Origin: Gnetum montanum
Lineage: Eukaryota; Streptophyta; Gnetopsida; Gnetales; Gnetaceae
Reading direction: 5' to 3'
Assembly: GCA_015680685.1 (NCBI GenBank)
Contig: MNCI01011128.1
Span: 145,563-209,562, forward strand
DNA: 64,000 nt
Position numbers and translations under genes: made by a program. How positions within the stretch are numbered: the first letter of the stretch is position 1; every line of letters starts with the position of its first letter. Shown here in pieces: positions 46,882-59,900 of the stretch. The notes under the pieces were generated by a model, which saw only the letters and a program-made list of their open reading frames with translations, had not been told where the DNA came from and searched no databases.

Positions 46882-49750
46882 ATGGAACCAATACCAAGGC
46901 ATCCAAGGGAGGAAGGACCATTACAACCTTGGGCTAAGTGACCTAGAATCGAAAGGGAATAGGGCATGTGACCTTAGGAGCATGCAGAGGGCTCACATGT
47001 AACTAGCCCTCTTTGTAAGGAACCCGATGTGGAATTTGTTCATTAGATTCTTGAAGAAGAGGTCCTGATAAAACAATCGCACAGGGGATGAGACTATTAC
47101 GAGAGCACCACAGCTTGAGGTCACCTTGACTAGGGCCTACCTTGACACTATCAAGCTAAAAGAGCTACAACGAATGGTCCTTCAAGAATTAAACTTTGGA
47201 TCATTCCTAGAAATTGCACCAGAAGAAGTTAGAACCGAGCTACAAAATTCTCCCATGTGGCCAATCATCACGTCCAGTGGTGAGTGATATCTAGGGGAAA
47301 CCTATCTCTTCTAGAGAAATCGACAGCTGGGGTTGCAAGTAAGAATCAAAGATATCCATTTGTCTTACTCTGTAGAGGCAATCGTGCAAGCTCTTAGGTT
47401 GCCTAAGACCAAGGCTAATGTGGTAGAAATTTCAAAACAAGTAGAGCCCGAGGTGAAAGTAGAGTGGATCAGGCAATGCTATGGGATAGACCATAAGGAG
47501 TTTGGCACATTTACCATCGCAGAAAGAGTTTACTCAAAAATTGGATCTTACCACTTAAATCCAATGGTAAGACCTAGCAAAATCATCACCTTCTCTTCTC
47601 ATGCATGTGTTGCTTTAAGCGGGAAATTTCCTATCAACCTTCCATAGTTACTCTTCTTGGAAATTAAGAAATGGTTTGTGGAAAATGAACGTGGAAGGTG
47701 AGCTTTGCCCTTTGGCTACCTGATCAGAAAATTGTGCAAATGGGAAGGGATAACATGATATGCCAATGACACACTTTGGCATGCCCCAATTGCCTCGTGG
47801 TGTAAAATGATAAAAGATAAAACACCTACCACAACAAGAATAGAGGAAGAGCAACGACCACCTCCACCACCTACACAAGCAACAAAGTTAGACTCATGCA
47901 TAGTCGCAGAGCACATACATGAGATCCAACAATCGCTCCTGTGTCAATAGGAGCAACAAGCGGGAACTAGCAGTGGTGGAGACCCTTCTATGTATCACCC
48001 TGCCTTGAGCCATCTACAACAAGTGGCTCAGTCTGTGAGCTTGCTGGAGAGGATAGGGCTGATGCTTTCGGCCACGCAAACACAAGTGCCCACCAGAACA
48101 GACCCTAGCACTCGAGAAGTAATGGTGTCAATGACCCAACAATTATTTCCAAAAATTTTAGAAAAAGTCGCTACTTTCTCAATGCACTTGGAGGAAGGTG
48201 AGGGGGCAATTATCCTAGTAATGCAACACTAGGGATAGGAAGTTGTGGTAGAAGTGGTTGTTGACATGATTGCCACAGCTCTCAATGCACCTGCGGTGCC
48301 TATACTAGATGTACATGGGCTTAGAGATGTGTAAACATCTGCAAGGACTTAGAGTGGTAGACTCAATGCTGCACAACATGAAGAATTGTTAGACCGACTG
48401 GTGGGAACTGGGCAATCACTTCTGGATGTCTTTGACCTTTCAGACAACATCACTACAACCTGGTCAATGCTTCTCTCAGCAAAGGGCAAGTGCCTCATCC
48501 TAGAGGGGAAACTTGAGGTAGCTTAGGTAAACAATCAACGCTTAGCTGCAGAAGTTTCCCAGCTAAGGGCCCAACTAGCCAACCCGACTATACTTAATCA
48601 TGGCCTCACCAAAGATGAAGCTTTTCAACAGCTTTAAACCAAGCTTCAAAAGGTTGAGTACAAGCGAGAGTTAGTGATCTTTGATAAGTCCTTAGTGGAA
48701 TCTCATACTTATCATCTAAATAAGGACTTGGTGGAGGTTCACCAGGAGAATGTTGGGTTGACCACAGAAGTTCATCACCTACGCAGTGTTGGTGTTGAAA
48801 ATCAACAAATGAAAGATTTTATCCACCAACAGCAAGAAGAGCTAGCTACTGTAAACACCAATGTGACAAGATTAGCTACCAAAAATCTCAATCTATCAAT
48901 GGAGGAAGTGCGATCCTTGTGACATAAGCCAGCCATTGAAATCGTCGGTTGGAAAAATGAGGTCCTCAAGTTTGAACAAGTGAAAAATCACTACAAGGAC
49001 CAAGTGGGATTACAAAAATAAATTAACAAAAAAGAAATCTAGGTCACAAAGGCTAAGATGAATCGATCCCTCCAACAGCTCAAGGAAGGAGGCAAGGTAT
49101 GGCAACCCATCTTTGATGGATTAAATGCCTACAACTAAGCTAAGATTCATCTCAAGGAGCTGTAGATTGAAGAAATGATAGAATATATAGAACTAGCCAA
49201 CCTTTGTTATGAAAACCTAGCCATGCTTACAGCTAGGAGGCTATGGTCAGATCTTGAGAAGCAAGTGGCCACCTCGTATTCTTTATACGAAGGCGAGTTC
49301 AAGGTGCATAAAGAGATAAACCAAAAGCTGGAAATAGCAAATGCAAAACTCAAAGTTCTTTGCACCTACTTTGAAAGGCAATGCACTATTATGGAGAACT
49401 TAGCCCATTGAATGAATGACTACCAGTGGCTACAAGCATCAGTCCGAGCATTCGATAAAGAATGAAAATAGTTTATGGCCTAGTTTATCAATTTAAAAGA
49501 GATCTTCCCTACACTTCCATATCCTTGGAATGTTCCCATTTTGGCACACATTAGTGAATCTTCTTGGACTGTGAATGACCCCAGAAGTAAAGAATATAAA
49601 ATGAGGGCTCTGTTGGAGGCTTTCCAATTACTCCAGAAGTTGCAACAGCCGTAGCACAACCACAACCACCACCTCAACCACTGCATGCACCTGAAGCTAG
49701 TGAGGGCCTATCAGAACCACTGCCACTTGGAACTATATGATCCTCTTTAG
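46882..49750 (+). pseudogene. Element D extra ORF downstream of pol, coiled-coil rich
   Basis: The likely start is the ATG at 46882. After one frame change it stays in a single frame from before 47333 to the stop at 49748-49750. It covers about 950 codons with some 20 in-frame stops and no further slip. The N-terminal third looks globular (FLEIAPEEVRTELQ; LSYSVEAIVQALRLPK; VEWIRQCYGIDHKEFG). A Pro/Thr-rich linker follows. The rest is long heptad-like helix (LEGKLEVA...NNQRLAAEVSQLRAQL; HQQQEELATVNTNVTRLA; EINQKLEIANAKLKVL). Plant Athila-type elements often carry an extra, so-called env-like ORF here, but I see no signal peptide or membrane segment. Function unknown. Confidence 0.65.
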
Positions 49751-49978
49751 CAACTTCAACATCTTGGTGGGGTTGTGAGTCCATTATTGCCAAGGTTTTC
49801 AATTTTTTTGTCCACAAACACCTCAATTTTGTAATTTTCTTCCCTACACTTGGGTACTTGGTGTGTTGCTAGTGTTAGTATGTGTATTGATATGTCTTGC
49901 TATGTGTGTTGCTAGTAACCTCATACCTTCCAAATTGTAACAAACTCAAGGATGAGTTTTCACTTAGTCATGGAGGTA

Positions 49979-50859
49979 TGATGAAGCATCTAGTCCACTA
50001 CATCGACTGGGCTGCATTGAGGAAGCCTCATTAACACAGCCGCATCAACATGGCCCCATTAACACATCTTTCTAGGTGTTGAAGTGGCCTCATCAATGCA
50101 GAGTCCATTTTCTACTATGAATATGTGTGCACCCGTTACATTTATGGCACCTTTTGTTCGAGTTGTAGCAAAACTCTTGTAGTTTATTTTCATAGGAGTT
50201 AGATTATTTTCCAAGTGCCCGAAGGCAGAGCTCAAAGAGCGTATAGCTCTTTATTCAAGTGCTAATGTATCTAAGCCCATTAGCATGAACGGCAATAAAG
50301 ATGAGCTTTTTGGACATGCCTTGTAGCATTTGGATAAGATTACTTAAGCATTAATGTTTTAATACTTTAATAATCTTAATGCTTTTGTTATCACTTTATA
50401 GTTACTGTACACTTTCATAGTCCACGAGAACACATAAGCATGACCACCTTGAACATATATCTGACACTTGGCAACCTAGTGACACTTAACATCTGGCAAC
50501 CCAGTAGTGATTAGGACATGCTCAGGATGTGCGCAGAAGGTGGAAATGGTTGCTTATTCTAGGAGTAGTTGGGTGATAGCGTAGTGGAATCTTAAATTAT
50601 CTAGCTTTTTACTCCCTATATTAGAATAATTAGATATTACAGATAAAAGAAAACATATAAAAATCATATGCCTCAGTCTCACTTGACTATCGTTCTAGAA
50701 TGTCACAAGTGAGGTTGAGAGAACAACAACTATTCTAACTAGGATTTTGATGGTTAGAATACTATGTGTAAGTGCTCGTAGTCTTTATAATTCAATCAAA
50801 TTGCACGTGAACGCTCGTGATTCATATGGTTGGGTGTAGGGGTGCCTCACCACTCATCA
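49979..50859 (+). mobile_element. Element D 3' LTR
   Basis: Begins TGATGAAGCATCTAG after GGAGGTA (weak polypurine tract) and ends CACTCATCA, followed by the target repeat TAGAC. It keeps the terminal TG that the 5' copy has lost. Confidence 0.85.
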
Positions 50860-50864
50860 TAGAC

Positions 50865-51670
50865 CAACATAAAATAACCTTTAGATGTTCATATGAAACT
50901 TTTGCTTATAAATATATGCCTTTTGGCCTTTGTAATGCACCATATACTTTCCAAAGAGCCATGATCTCAATATTTTTTGGTATGTTAGAAGATTATGTTG
51001 AAGTTTTTATGGATGATTTTTCAATCTATGGGAATACTTATGATGAAACTTTACAACATCTTGAAAACATGTCTTAGAGATATGTATTGATAAAGATTTA
51101 AAATTAAGTTGGGAAAAGAGTCACTTGATGGTTACAAGTGGCATAGTGTTGGCACATGTTATTTCTAAAGATGGGATAAGGATGGATGATGAAAAAAAAA
51201 GAGTCACATCTACACTTCCAACTCTAACTAATTTAAAAACTCTTCAATCTTTTCTAGGACATGCTAGGTATTATATAAGGTTTCTCAAAGATTTTTCAAA
51301 AATTTCTAAACCATTATACATGCTCTTAGAAAAGATGTTTCATTTTTTTTTGGATTAATAACTGTCAAGAAGCATTCTTGGAATTGAAAAAATGAGTAAC
51401 CACAGCCCTTATATTAAATGCACCTAATTGAGATTATCCATTTGATCTAATGTGTGATGCTAGTGACACAGCAGTAGGGGTAGCTTTAGGACAATGCATT
51501 ATTCATAAACCACGAGTGATTTATTATGTGTCCAAAAGTTTAGACATGGCCTAAGTAAACTATACAACTATAGAAAAAGAATTATTAGCTATTGTATATG
51601 ATCTAGATAAATTTAGACATTATTTAATAGAATATAGAACTACAATATATACTGATCATTTAAAAAATTG
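50865..51670 (+). pseudogene. Element C pol: rest of RT and RNase H
   Basis: Resumes exactly where 37589 stopped (QHKITF) and runs through YMPFGLCNAPYTFQRAM and the catalytic F-M-D-D (VEVFMDDFSIYG, about 51010). The RT thumb (FLGHARYYIRFLKDFSKI) follows, then RNase H (DLMCDASDTAVGVALGQ; NYTTIEKELLAIVYDLDKFRHY). A frame change near 51075, stops and a slip at about 51665 inactivate it. It joins seamlessly to the 36985-37589 part once D is removed. Confidence 0.85.
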
Positions 51671-53232
51671 AAAATGCAAGAATAATGAGATGGTGCTTAT
51701 TACTCCAAGAATTTGACCTAGATATTTTAGATAAAATAGGAAGGGAAGATGTAGTAGTAGATATTTTTTCAAGGATAGAAACTACTAATGAGAATTGAAC
51801 ACAAGGAGCCTTTCATGATAAATTTCTTGATGAACAAATTTATTTTTTTTTTACAGGAAAGGATCCTTGGTTTACTGATATAGTCAACTATCTAGCCATA
51901 ATGAAAACCCCTACCAATTGGAATAAGGAGGAAAAGAAATCTTTCTTACGCACCATATCTAGGTACATTTGAAGTAGTCCATGTCTTTATCGAATCTGTA
52001 AGGATAACATAGCAAGGAGATGTATGGTTGAGAATGAATAACAATAAATTCTACAAATGTGCCATGATGATTTAGGGGGTGGCCACTTTAATAGCAAATG
52101 TACTGCTATCAATATCCTTCAAAGTGGATTTTATTGACCCTAAATTTTTAAAGATGCACATAAGTATGTGCAATACTATGATAAATGTCAACGAATGGGA
52201 GCCATAATAAAAAGGCATAAAATGCCCTTAAAACCAATTTTAATAATAGAACCATTTGATGTGTGGGGTATAGAATTTTTAGTATCATTTCCATCATCTA
52301 ATGGATGTCAATACATTTTTCTTTGTATCAACTATGTCACCAAATGGGTCAAAGAAAAATCCATCCCAAAAAATGATGTTAAGGTTGTTGTAGCATTCCT
52401 TAGAGAAAATATTTTAACATGTTTTGGAACTCCACAGGTGATCATTAGTGATGAAGGAACCTAGTTTACCAATAACATCATGGAAAAATTCCTTAAGTCT
52501 TGTGGTATCCAACACAAAATAGCTACTTCCTATCATCCTCAAAAAAATGGCCAAGTAGAGAATGCTAATAGAATTATCTTGAATATATTAACAAAAATTG
52601 TATGTACAAAAGGAAAGGATTGGTCTAAAAAATTACAAGATGCACTTTGGGCTTACTGGATTACCTATAAACTAAGTTTAAGATATTCGCCTTATCAATT
52701 ATTTTTTGGTAAATTATGTCTATTACATATTGGACTTAAATATCAATCTTTATGGTTAGCCCAAGAACTCAACTTTGATGAAGACATGAACCAAGCTACT
52801 CAAATCAACCAACTTCATGAACTTGAAAAAATGCGACTACATGCTCTTAACAAACAAGAAATTGTAAAGAAATAAATGAAGACATTAAATGATAAGAATA
52901 TCTTTAGAAAACACTTTTCCATAGGTGATAAAGTTCTTCTCTACAATATGAGCTTACATAAATTTCTAGGGAAGTTAACAACTAGGTGGGAAGGCCCTTA
53001 TCTAGTTATCTAACCTCATTATAATGGAAGCATTCTCATATCACCTATTGATGATTCCTCAACTACATTCTTAGTTAATGGACAAAGACTTAAGTTATAT
53101 CATCAACATCACATTGAGGAACCTAGAGAAGATCAACTTGTAGAGCTAAGTGATCCAACTTATCCCATAATTGATGAATTACATAACAACAATCCATTAG
53201 AAGTCTTAGCTCTTAAAAATAACCTTCAATAA
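51671..53232 (+). pseudogene. Element C integrase (Athila-like)
   Basis: The zinc module is degraded: one Cys is Tyr in VQYYDKCQR. The core reads FDVWGIEFLVSFPSSNG (catalytic D now E), then VIISDEGT with D retained, then TSYHPQKNGQVENANRI with E retained. The C-terminal part has FSIGDKVLLYN, RWEGPYLVI and VNGQRLKLY, the last being typical of Athila pol ends. The stop is TAA at 53230-53232. From 52168 on the frame is kept with only a few stops, so decay here is mostly by substitution. Confidence 0.85.
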
Positions 53233-54194
53233 GACTCTTATGTCATAAAATAAATATAAAGTAGTATTTACAATCTACAAATTTTACCTTGAAAAATGTA
53301 AAGGCCAATAGGAAATTCTATTGTTAATTGGGACTATAAAGAATTCGATTCTCATTTTTGTTGTGTTATCTTCCTATTTTCTCTTGCATGGTCATCTCTT
53401 TGACTAGTGGTACTTTTTTGCATGGGTTTTCTTTCTATTTCCCATCATGTCTTCCATAGGTGCCAATGGTCAAGATCCCTACTATGGTAGCCAATGATAG
53501 ATACTAACACTCATTCACCCATTGCCTTTGGTTTCCTCTTAATTTGTATATATAAAACCTAGGGCAACTTTTGCTTTTGGTATATCCTTTGACCATATCT
53601 CTTTTTAATAATTTATATTTACTAATTAACTTAGGTATGTTACATACCTTAGCTTAATTAGGGGGAGGGGATAACCAATTAGTAAAGGATATGATAGTAC
53701 AATATAACCAACTTGGAAGCTAAGCCAGGATCAAGTTAGGGAATGAGTTAGATATAAGTAATCCATCTTGGATGGATGGCTTATAGGAAAGGTTTAAACC
53801 TTGAGTTTATAAGAAATTCTTGCACCTAACGAAGAAGACCTTGTAAGGCAAGGTTAAGTCTAATTAATCTTAGGTAAGACCTTCCTAACTGAGTTATATG
53901 TCAACTCATATCCAAGAATAAAAATTTATCATCAAAAGAAGAATAGGTATAATTAGTACATAAATATTTGGCCATTTAGGCAATAGAATAATTTATTTAT
54001 TTTTAACCTTTTTCTTGTTAAATGTCTACATGTTTCCAACATGTCAAATTTTGAATGCCTAAAAATATCTTGGAATAATTCTATTTTCTTATACATCTAT
54101 TAATGTTTTATTTTATTTTACCTTCACCTTGATGGCCAAGCACTAGCCAAAGGCTAGTCGAGGGTTGTGTTAAACCCCAAAATTAGTAGTTTTT
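53233..54194. other. Element C 3' noncoding region
   Basis: AT-rich with no coding signal. A purine tract AATTAGGGGGAGGGGA at 53655-53670 is a candidate polypurine tract of element C. If so its 3' LTR starts near 53671, but I found no partner LTR in the window to confirm it. Confidence 0.4.
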
Positions 54195-55049
54195 TTATGA
54201 GCGGTGAGGTACCCCTATGCCCAACCATACAAATCACTAAGGCATTTATGCATGAACTAGTCAAATTCTATGGACCTATAATTCTCTAGTGCACTAGTTT
54301 CTATAGGAAGTGAAATGGGTGTTGAGAATGTTTGTTGTCTTCCCAACTACACTTGTGAAGCTCAAGGGCATGGTTTAAGTGTAATTAAGGTACATGATTT
54401 TTTATCTTTTATGTTTTATAAATTTGATCACCTACAACAATAATGAAAGGTAAAGTAATTGAAGATCTAATTCATCTACTGCCTAGCTAACCTAACACAA
54501 ATAACTGTCCCACTTTCCTAGACACATCCTAAACACATATAGTGCTGCTGGGCTACCAAACATTAAGTGTTACTAAGTTACCAAGTACTATATGTATGCT
54601 CAAAGTGCCCGTGCTTGTGTTCATTAACTACTAAAAAGAAATTGCTTAATTTAAATGCACTAAAGTAAAGTGCATGAAAGTAAAGTGCATTAAAAGAAAC
54701 ATTAATCTATTCTTAATGCTGCAAGGATTATCAAAAGAGTTTGGTTTTATTCTTGTCACATTACTGTGCTCAGGTACATCAATGTCTGAATAAAGAACTG
54801 TACACACTTAGACTCCTTCTGTAGGCACTCAAAAAATATGCTAACTCTGGGGAAAATAAACTGTAAGAGCTTTGCTACTTTGACTAGAAACTGCAAAAAC
54901 TAATGCCAAACTGGGAACCTAGGCACTATTTTTATAGGTAAGCATATACCCCCTGATGTCAGATACTCGACGTCACATCTAGACCTTGACATCGGATATT
55001 CAATGTTGCAGCTCCGATGTCAGAGCAGATGAAGAAACACATTTCATCA
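54195..55049 (-). mobile_element. Solo LTR of the D/E family (855 bp)
   Basis: Read on the - strand it opens TGATGA (55049) and closes at GCTCATAA (54195), with CCTATAAAAATAG at 54925-54937 as the core promoter. The sequence around TATGGTTGGGCATAGGGG and GTACCTCACCGCTCAT matches the ends of the D and E LTRs. It is flanked by TTTTT on both sides (54190-54194 and 55050-55054), a possible 5 bp target duplication. No internal element sequence is attached. Confidence 0.75.
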
Positions 55050-55054
55050 TTTTT

Positions 55055-56034
55055 AAATCTCAATTACATATTATTTATTATTTAATTAGTGTTTAATTAA
55101 TGTTTATTTTAATTATTTTAATATATTTTATTTTATTATAGTGATGAGTATTAGTTTATTATTATTAGTTTAATAGTTTTTATGTACTAAAGACTCAAAC
55201 TAGAGATGCAAGTTCTGTTGTTGGGTAGCCATGATGTGGTAGTTGAAGAATCCAATTCCTTTATCTATACTAATGTTGTGTTTTATGGTTTCTAGTTTTT
55301 ATTTTTTTGCAATAGTAATAGGAATACACAATGAGAATTTATGATGGCAATGCAACTACAACTTGGACGTTGGTGCTATAATGTGGATGTGCTACTCCAT
55401 CAACCACATTCTTTGACCATGCAACTGCAGCTATTTTCTACACATTCCTACAATCATTACTTGTGCATGGGTGGTGGGAGCTACGCATTTTTTTACCATG
55501 TGATTGGTGGGCGTTATAGTGAATGTTACCTACGTGGATGATGGTGATGGCTGTTACAGTGAACATTACATGCATAGGTGGTGGTGATAAATTTTACAAT
55601 AGATGTTACATGTGGGTAGTAATTACTATGGTCATTACACATGGGTGATGGCTCCTCATTTTCCAGACTGATCCTTATAAATTCCATGACCAGATGCAAC
55701 AAAGGGAATAGAGAATAAAAAAAGGATATGAAGAAACAAAGAGATGATACTATTGAGAGAACCATGCCAAATTAGAATTTTTGTTTATGCACAAAATTGT
55801 GAAGGAAGAGTGTTGATGCTTTGTGGCAATTAACAACCAACAATATTTTAAGATTGTGAAGTTGTTGTACATAAATTAGGTGATGTCTCTATTGTAATCT
55901 TCCTTATTTCTCATAAATTTCATCTTTGAACTTTATGTTAGAATTTAAGGTGAATATTGTTGATTTTACTTATGGGTGACAACCACAAGTGTGGTGTTCT
56001 CAATTGAATCTAGATCTAATTGTTGGTTTTATGT
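55055..56034. other. AT-rich spacer before element E
   Basis: No recognisable gene. It includes about four imperfect repeats of roughly 40 bases (about 55505-55650), built around GTTACA(G/T)(T/G)GAA(C/T)(A/G)TTAC and GTGG(A/G)TGATGGTGAT. Host sequence or older repeat remnants. Confidence 0.35.
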
Positions 56035-56825
56035 TGATGAACCATGATATTGCGTACGCAATATTGCATCCACAATATCGGATCAACCATGCGATGTCAG
56101 ATACCTAATATCATAGCCCATCTCCTTACCTATAAATAAGAGGTGGCACCCTTGGTTTCAAATAGTTAGAAGTTAGTCCCTTAGCTAAACTCTTGTCATG
56201 TGCCCGCAGTAGAAGTCATAGAGTGAACGAATCTTTATTCGAGCATTATGTACCTAAGCACACTTTGTGTACAACAATAAAGATGAACTTTATGATAAAC
56301 CTTGCAGCATACAGAATAGATTAATTAGTGTTAATTATTATTTAATGCTTTCCTAGTTAATTAATGATCTCTCTCACCTTACAACTCTCTTAGTTAAATA
56401 CACTCAGTACGATCGCTTTGAGCATGTGTGTAGCGCTTGGTAACCCAGTAACGATTAGCGTTTGGTAATCCCAGTAGTGTTGCACTAGTTCAAGATGTGT
56501 ACAATGAGTGGGAATGGATACTGGTGTTAGGAGTAATTAGAACTTAGCTAATGAATAGTTAAATTAGATTAGTTACTTAGTTATCTCTCTCCCCCTCCTT
56601 ACTAGCGCAGGATATAAAACACATAAAAGCCATAAAAATCATATGCCTCAAGCTTACTTAACCATACAACCATGACATAAAAGTAAGTTTGGGAAGATAA
56701 TGATTAATCAACCTGTTATTGTTCCACAAATGTGCATAGGCACTTAGTCCTTGGAATTCGATTGGATTGTGCATGAAATGCTCGTATTCATATGGTTGAG
56801 CATAGGGGTACCTCGCCGCTCATCA
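56035..56825 (+). mobile_element. Element E 5' LTR
   Basis: Opens TGATGAACCATG and closes GCTCATCA (791 bases). TATAAATA at 56131-56138. An internal inverted repeat (ATATTGCGTACGCAATAT, about 56047-56064) is perfect. The ends match those of the D LTRs. Confidence 0.85.
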
Positions 56826-56826
56826 T

Positions 56827-56844
56827 TGGTGCCATTGCTAGGGA
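56827..56844 (+). other. Element E primer-binding site (tRNA-Asp type)
   Basis: TGGTGCCATTGCTAGGGA, one base after the LTR. It differs from the usual Asp site mainly by C-to-T/G-to-A changes. Confidence 0.75.
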
Positions 56845-56957
56845 CTTAGTTGTTTGTGTACTAAGTAGAACTTAAAACATCATTTACATCGTTGGAACAA
56901 ACCCTTAGGGTTGATTAAGAAAAAGATAATAGTACATTGCACACTGAACAAGACAAA

Positions 56958-59900
56958 ATGTCTTCTTCTTCGCACAAAAGCACTTCACTGCCTAGGACTA
57001 GCACAAGAAGCCATCAACGGCAAGATACACATGATGTTGATCTGCCAACTCCTTAATAGTTTCGTGTGGTATATGTTCATCCTGATGAATATGCATCCAA
57101 CTTCACCTTTATTCTCCACCAAGACAAACAGCTGCGTTGGCATGACTTGGAAGGTAACATAGTGTTACCTCCCGAGCGTTTAGTCCCAAGTATGCTTCTT
57201 CATGCTCTCACACGAATAGGCATGCAACACTTACACATAGAGTACATTCCGTAGGACTATGATTCAATAGACTATCATCCCACAAAAGTGCATTGTCAAA
57301 GGGATTTACAACAAGAGAGACCCCATAAGTCCTTGAAGGGAAAATGGTCTAAGGTTGCCCCCCATGTTTTAAGCGAAATTGAGGGTGATCAACCTATCTC
57401 AGGCAGTCACCCACATAACAATGTTCCTCCCCTTGACTTTGGCCAAGGGGTTGTGTATCAAAACCTCCATTCTACTATTCACAACCCAGGTGCTTATACC
57501 AATGGACACAAAGTGTTTGAAAAAGGAACAAAGACACATGACAAAGGTGGGCATTCTGATCATAATTGTGATTGAGGTAGAGACCACCAAAGAGAAGGTA
57601 GTAGACACCATCATGGGGGCAATTCTCCTTCTTCTTCACCTTCATCATCTCCTTCACCCTCTCTTTCCATGTCTGGATGTAGCCATAGATAAACAGATCA
57701 TGAGGATAAGGGCAAACAAAGGGAAAGTCACAGATGAGACAACCAAGATAGAGGACAAGGGCACTCTAGGGAATCACATCATAGAAGAAGGGAGATTAGG
57801 GAACCACATAGGCACCATAGATGCTACAAAAAATATGATCATGATGAACCCCTACTTGCCACACGAAGCATGCTGGATATTACTAAGACTGTGAGAGTTC
57901 CAACAAGGCACCAAAAAGATAGTAGGATCAAGAGGTTAGACATGAATAACATCCCACGATTTGAAGGGGGATATAACGTTGATCCTAAAAATCATTTACA
58001 AGCATTTCATGATGCGTGTGCCTTGCAATACATAGAAAACAAGTGGCAAAGACTTAAGTTGTTCCCACATACACTAATAAAAGAAGCTGAAAGCTAGTAC
58101 TGGTCCTTAGAACCAGAATCCATTCGTAGGTACCAAACGTACTCCCAGGTGTCTAACCTATGAAAGAAAATACAAGGATGGAAACAAGAAAGTCATGAAC
58201 CCTTGGATGCTACCATGGGCTGCTATTATGCACTACTACATCATTGTCCTGGCCATGGTTATTCGCAACAGGATCAACTACACCATCTCGTAGATGGGCT
58301 TAGGAATGAAACGAGAAGAAACCTTGGGACTTATGCCCAAGGGAGGTTATCTAAGCTTAGGTCCCATCAAATTCATAGGCTACTAGAGTAAGTTGCTAAG
58401 GAAGAAGGTGAGCTACAAAAAAGAGAGAGTGTGGAGGAATATAATCAAGATCCTTCCCTCCAAAAGAAGGGAGTAAGATTTTGTAAGGATGAGGAAGAGT
58501 TGGTGAATAGGAAAAACTTGCCTATCCAAAAGTTAGCATCAAAAGTATCAGCAAAGGTAGACCAAATGTGGGACTCCCTGGATAGTAGGTTTTAAACTAT
58601 GCTTAAAGTAGTAGAGGAGTCTAGAGAGCGAGGTAGTGATCATGACAAAAGGAAAAAGATAGAAGCAGAAAATGCACATAACAAGGATAAGGGTAAAGTT
58701 GCTATTATTGAAGAAGTTATGGACTCATATACAAAAAATGATGGTGGATGCAAGATCTTTCAATACAACCATCCTAAGGGATGTTTCCCTATGATCTCAC
58801 ATTTGCAGGAGTCTGGGGTGTATGCACTTAATCCACGTTTAAACAAACGGCAAACATCCTGGTGGTTACCCTATCCCCAAGGTAACCCAAGGTAATTCGA
58901 CCAACCTTTAACGTATTATCCAAGTGGAACTCCACCACAACCAATTGAGCAACATCAATAGTGGCAACACCCACAATCATGGGGAATGCCACCACCAAGG
59001 CAACAATATCCTTACTGGTAACCTTACCCATATGGATACTACGTGTAGCATCCAATATCTCCACATGACTCTATTGGTCACGTTACTCCTCAACATCACT
59101 ACCAAGCCTTCGAATACTATAGGACTTCCTCTTCTAGAGGTGACATTCCACAAGTGTACCATCCTTCCAATCTGGCTACATCTCTCCTACCAATAGCTCC
59201 ATTACCACCTACTCCAACAATGCAAGGTGAACTTCCTGCTCAGCCACAACAACATAATGCCACAAGGGTTGTTAATCTTCAACCTACTACTGGTTCTAAC
59301 AACCGTACAAAGAAAAGATCTTTCTTTAGAACCAACAATCCAACCAAGCCTTTGCAACCCCAAGTGGCTAAGTCTTTGGACGCCTCTATATCAAATAAAG
59401 CTTCTGAGCGCCCTTCAAACCTAACATCGCATTCAATGCATACGATCATGTTAACACATGTCATTACTGATTGGATCAAATCTGGCCACCTTCCCAAGAA
59501 ATTCTCTGATCTTAAGAATCCCCTAATATATCTACAAATCACTAGGAATGAGCCATGCAAAACTCTTTTGGATTCAAGTTTCAGTGTCAACCTAGTATCC
59601 TAAGAAATGTATAAGGCCTAGAACCTGCCTCCATTAAAAAAGAGCAACGTTCATTTAGAGTTGGATAACCAATCCATCATTGTTCCGTTGGGATTAGTGA
59701 AGGACATTATTACCACTATTTGTGAATGGTCATATCTAGCTAACTTTCTAGTGATCCAAGTGAACAACAGTAAGGGGGACTTCCCAATCATAATGGGAAG
59801 GGCATGGCTAAGCACTATCGATGCGCGCCTAGGTATCCGCCACCTTTCCCTAGAAATATCTAAGGAAAATACTTTCAAAAAGATCAAGAAGAAGAAGGTT

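Larger units (their letters stand above)
37590..50859 (+). mobile_element. Element D: complete Ty3/gypsy element with extra 3' gene (13.27 kb)
   Basis: Two LTRs of 879 and 881 bases bound a tRNA-Asp-type primer site, gag, pol, about 2 kb of noncoding DNA and a long extra ORF. LTR termini are TGATGA...TCATCA (the first base pair of the 5' copy has mutated to TA). The 5 bp target duplication is AAGAC (37585-37589) / TAGAC (50860-50864). It splits the RT of element C at the codons E-D / Q-H-K. Element E is a relative in the same family. Confidence 0.9.
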
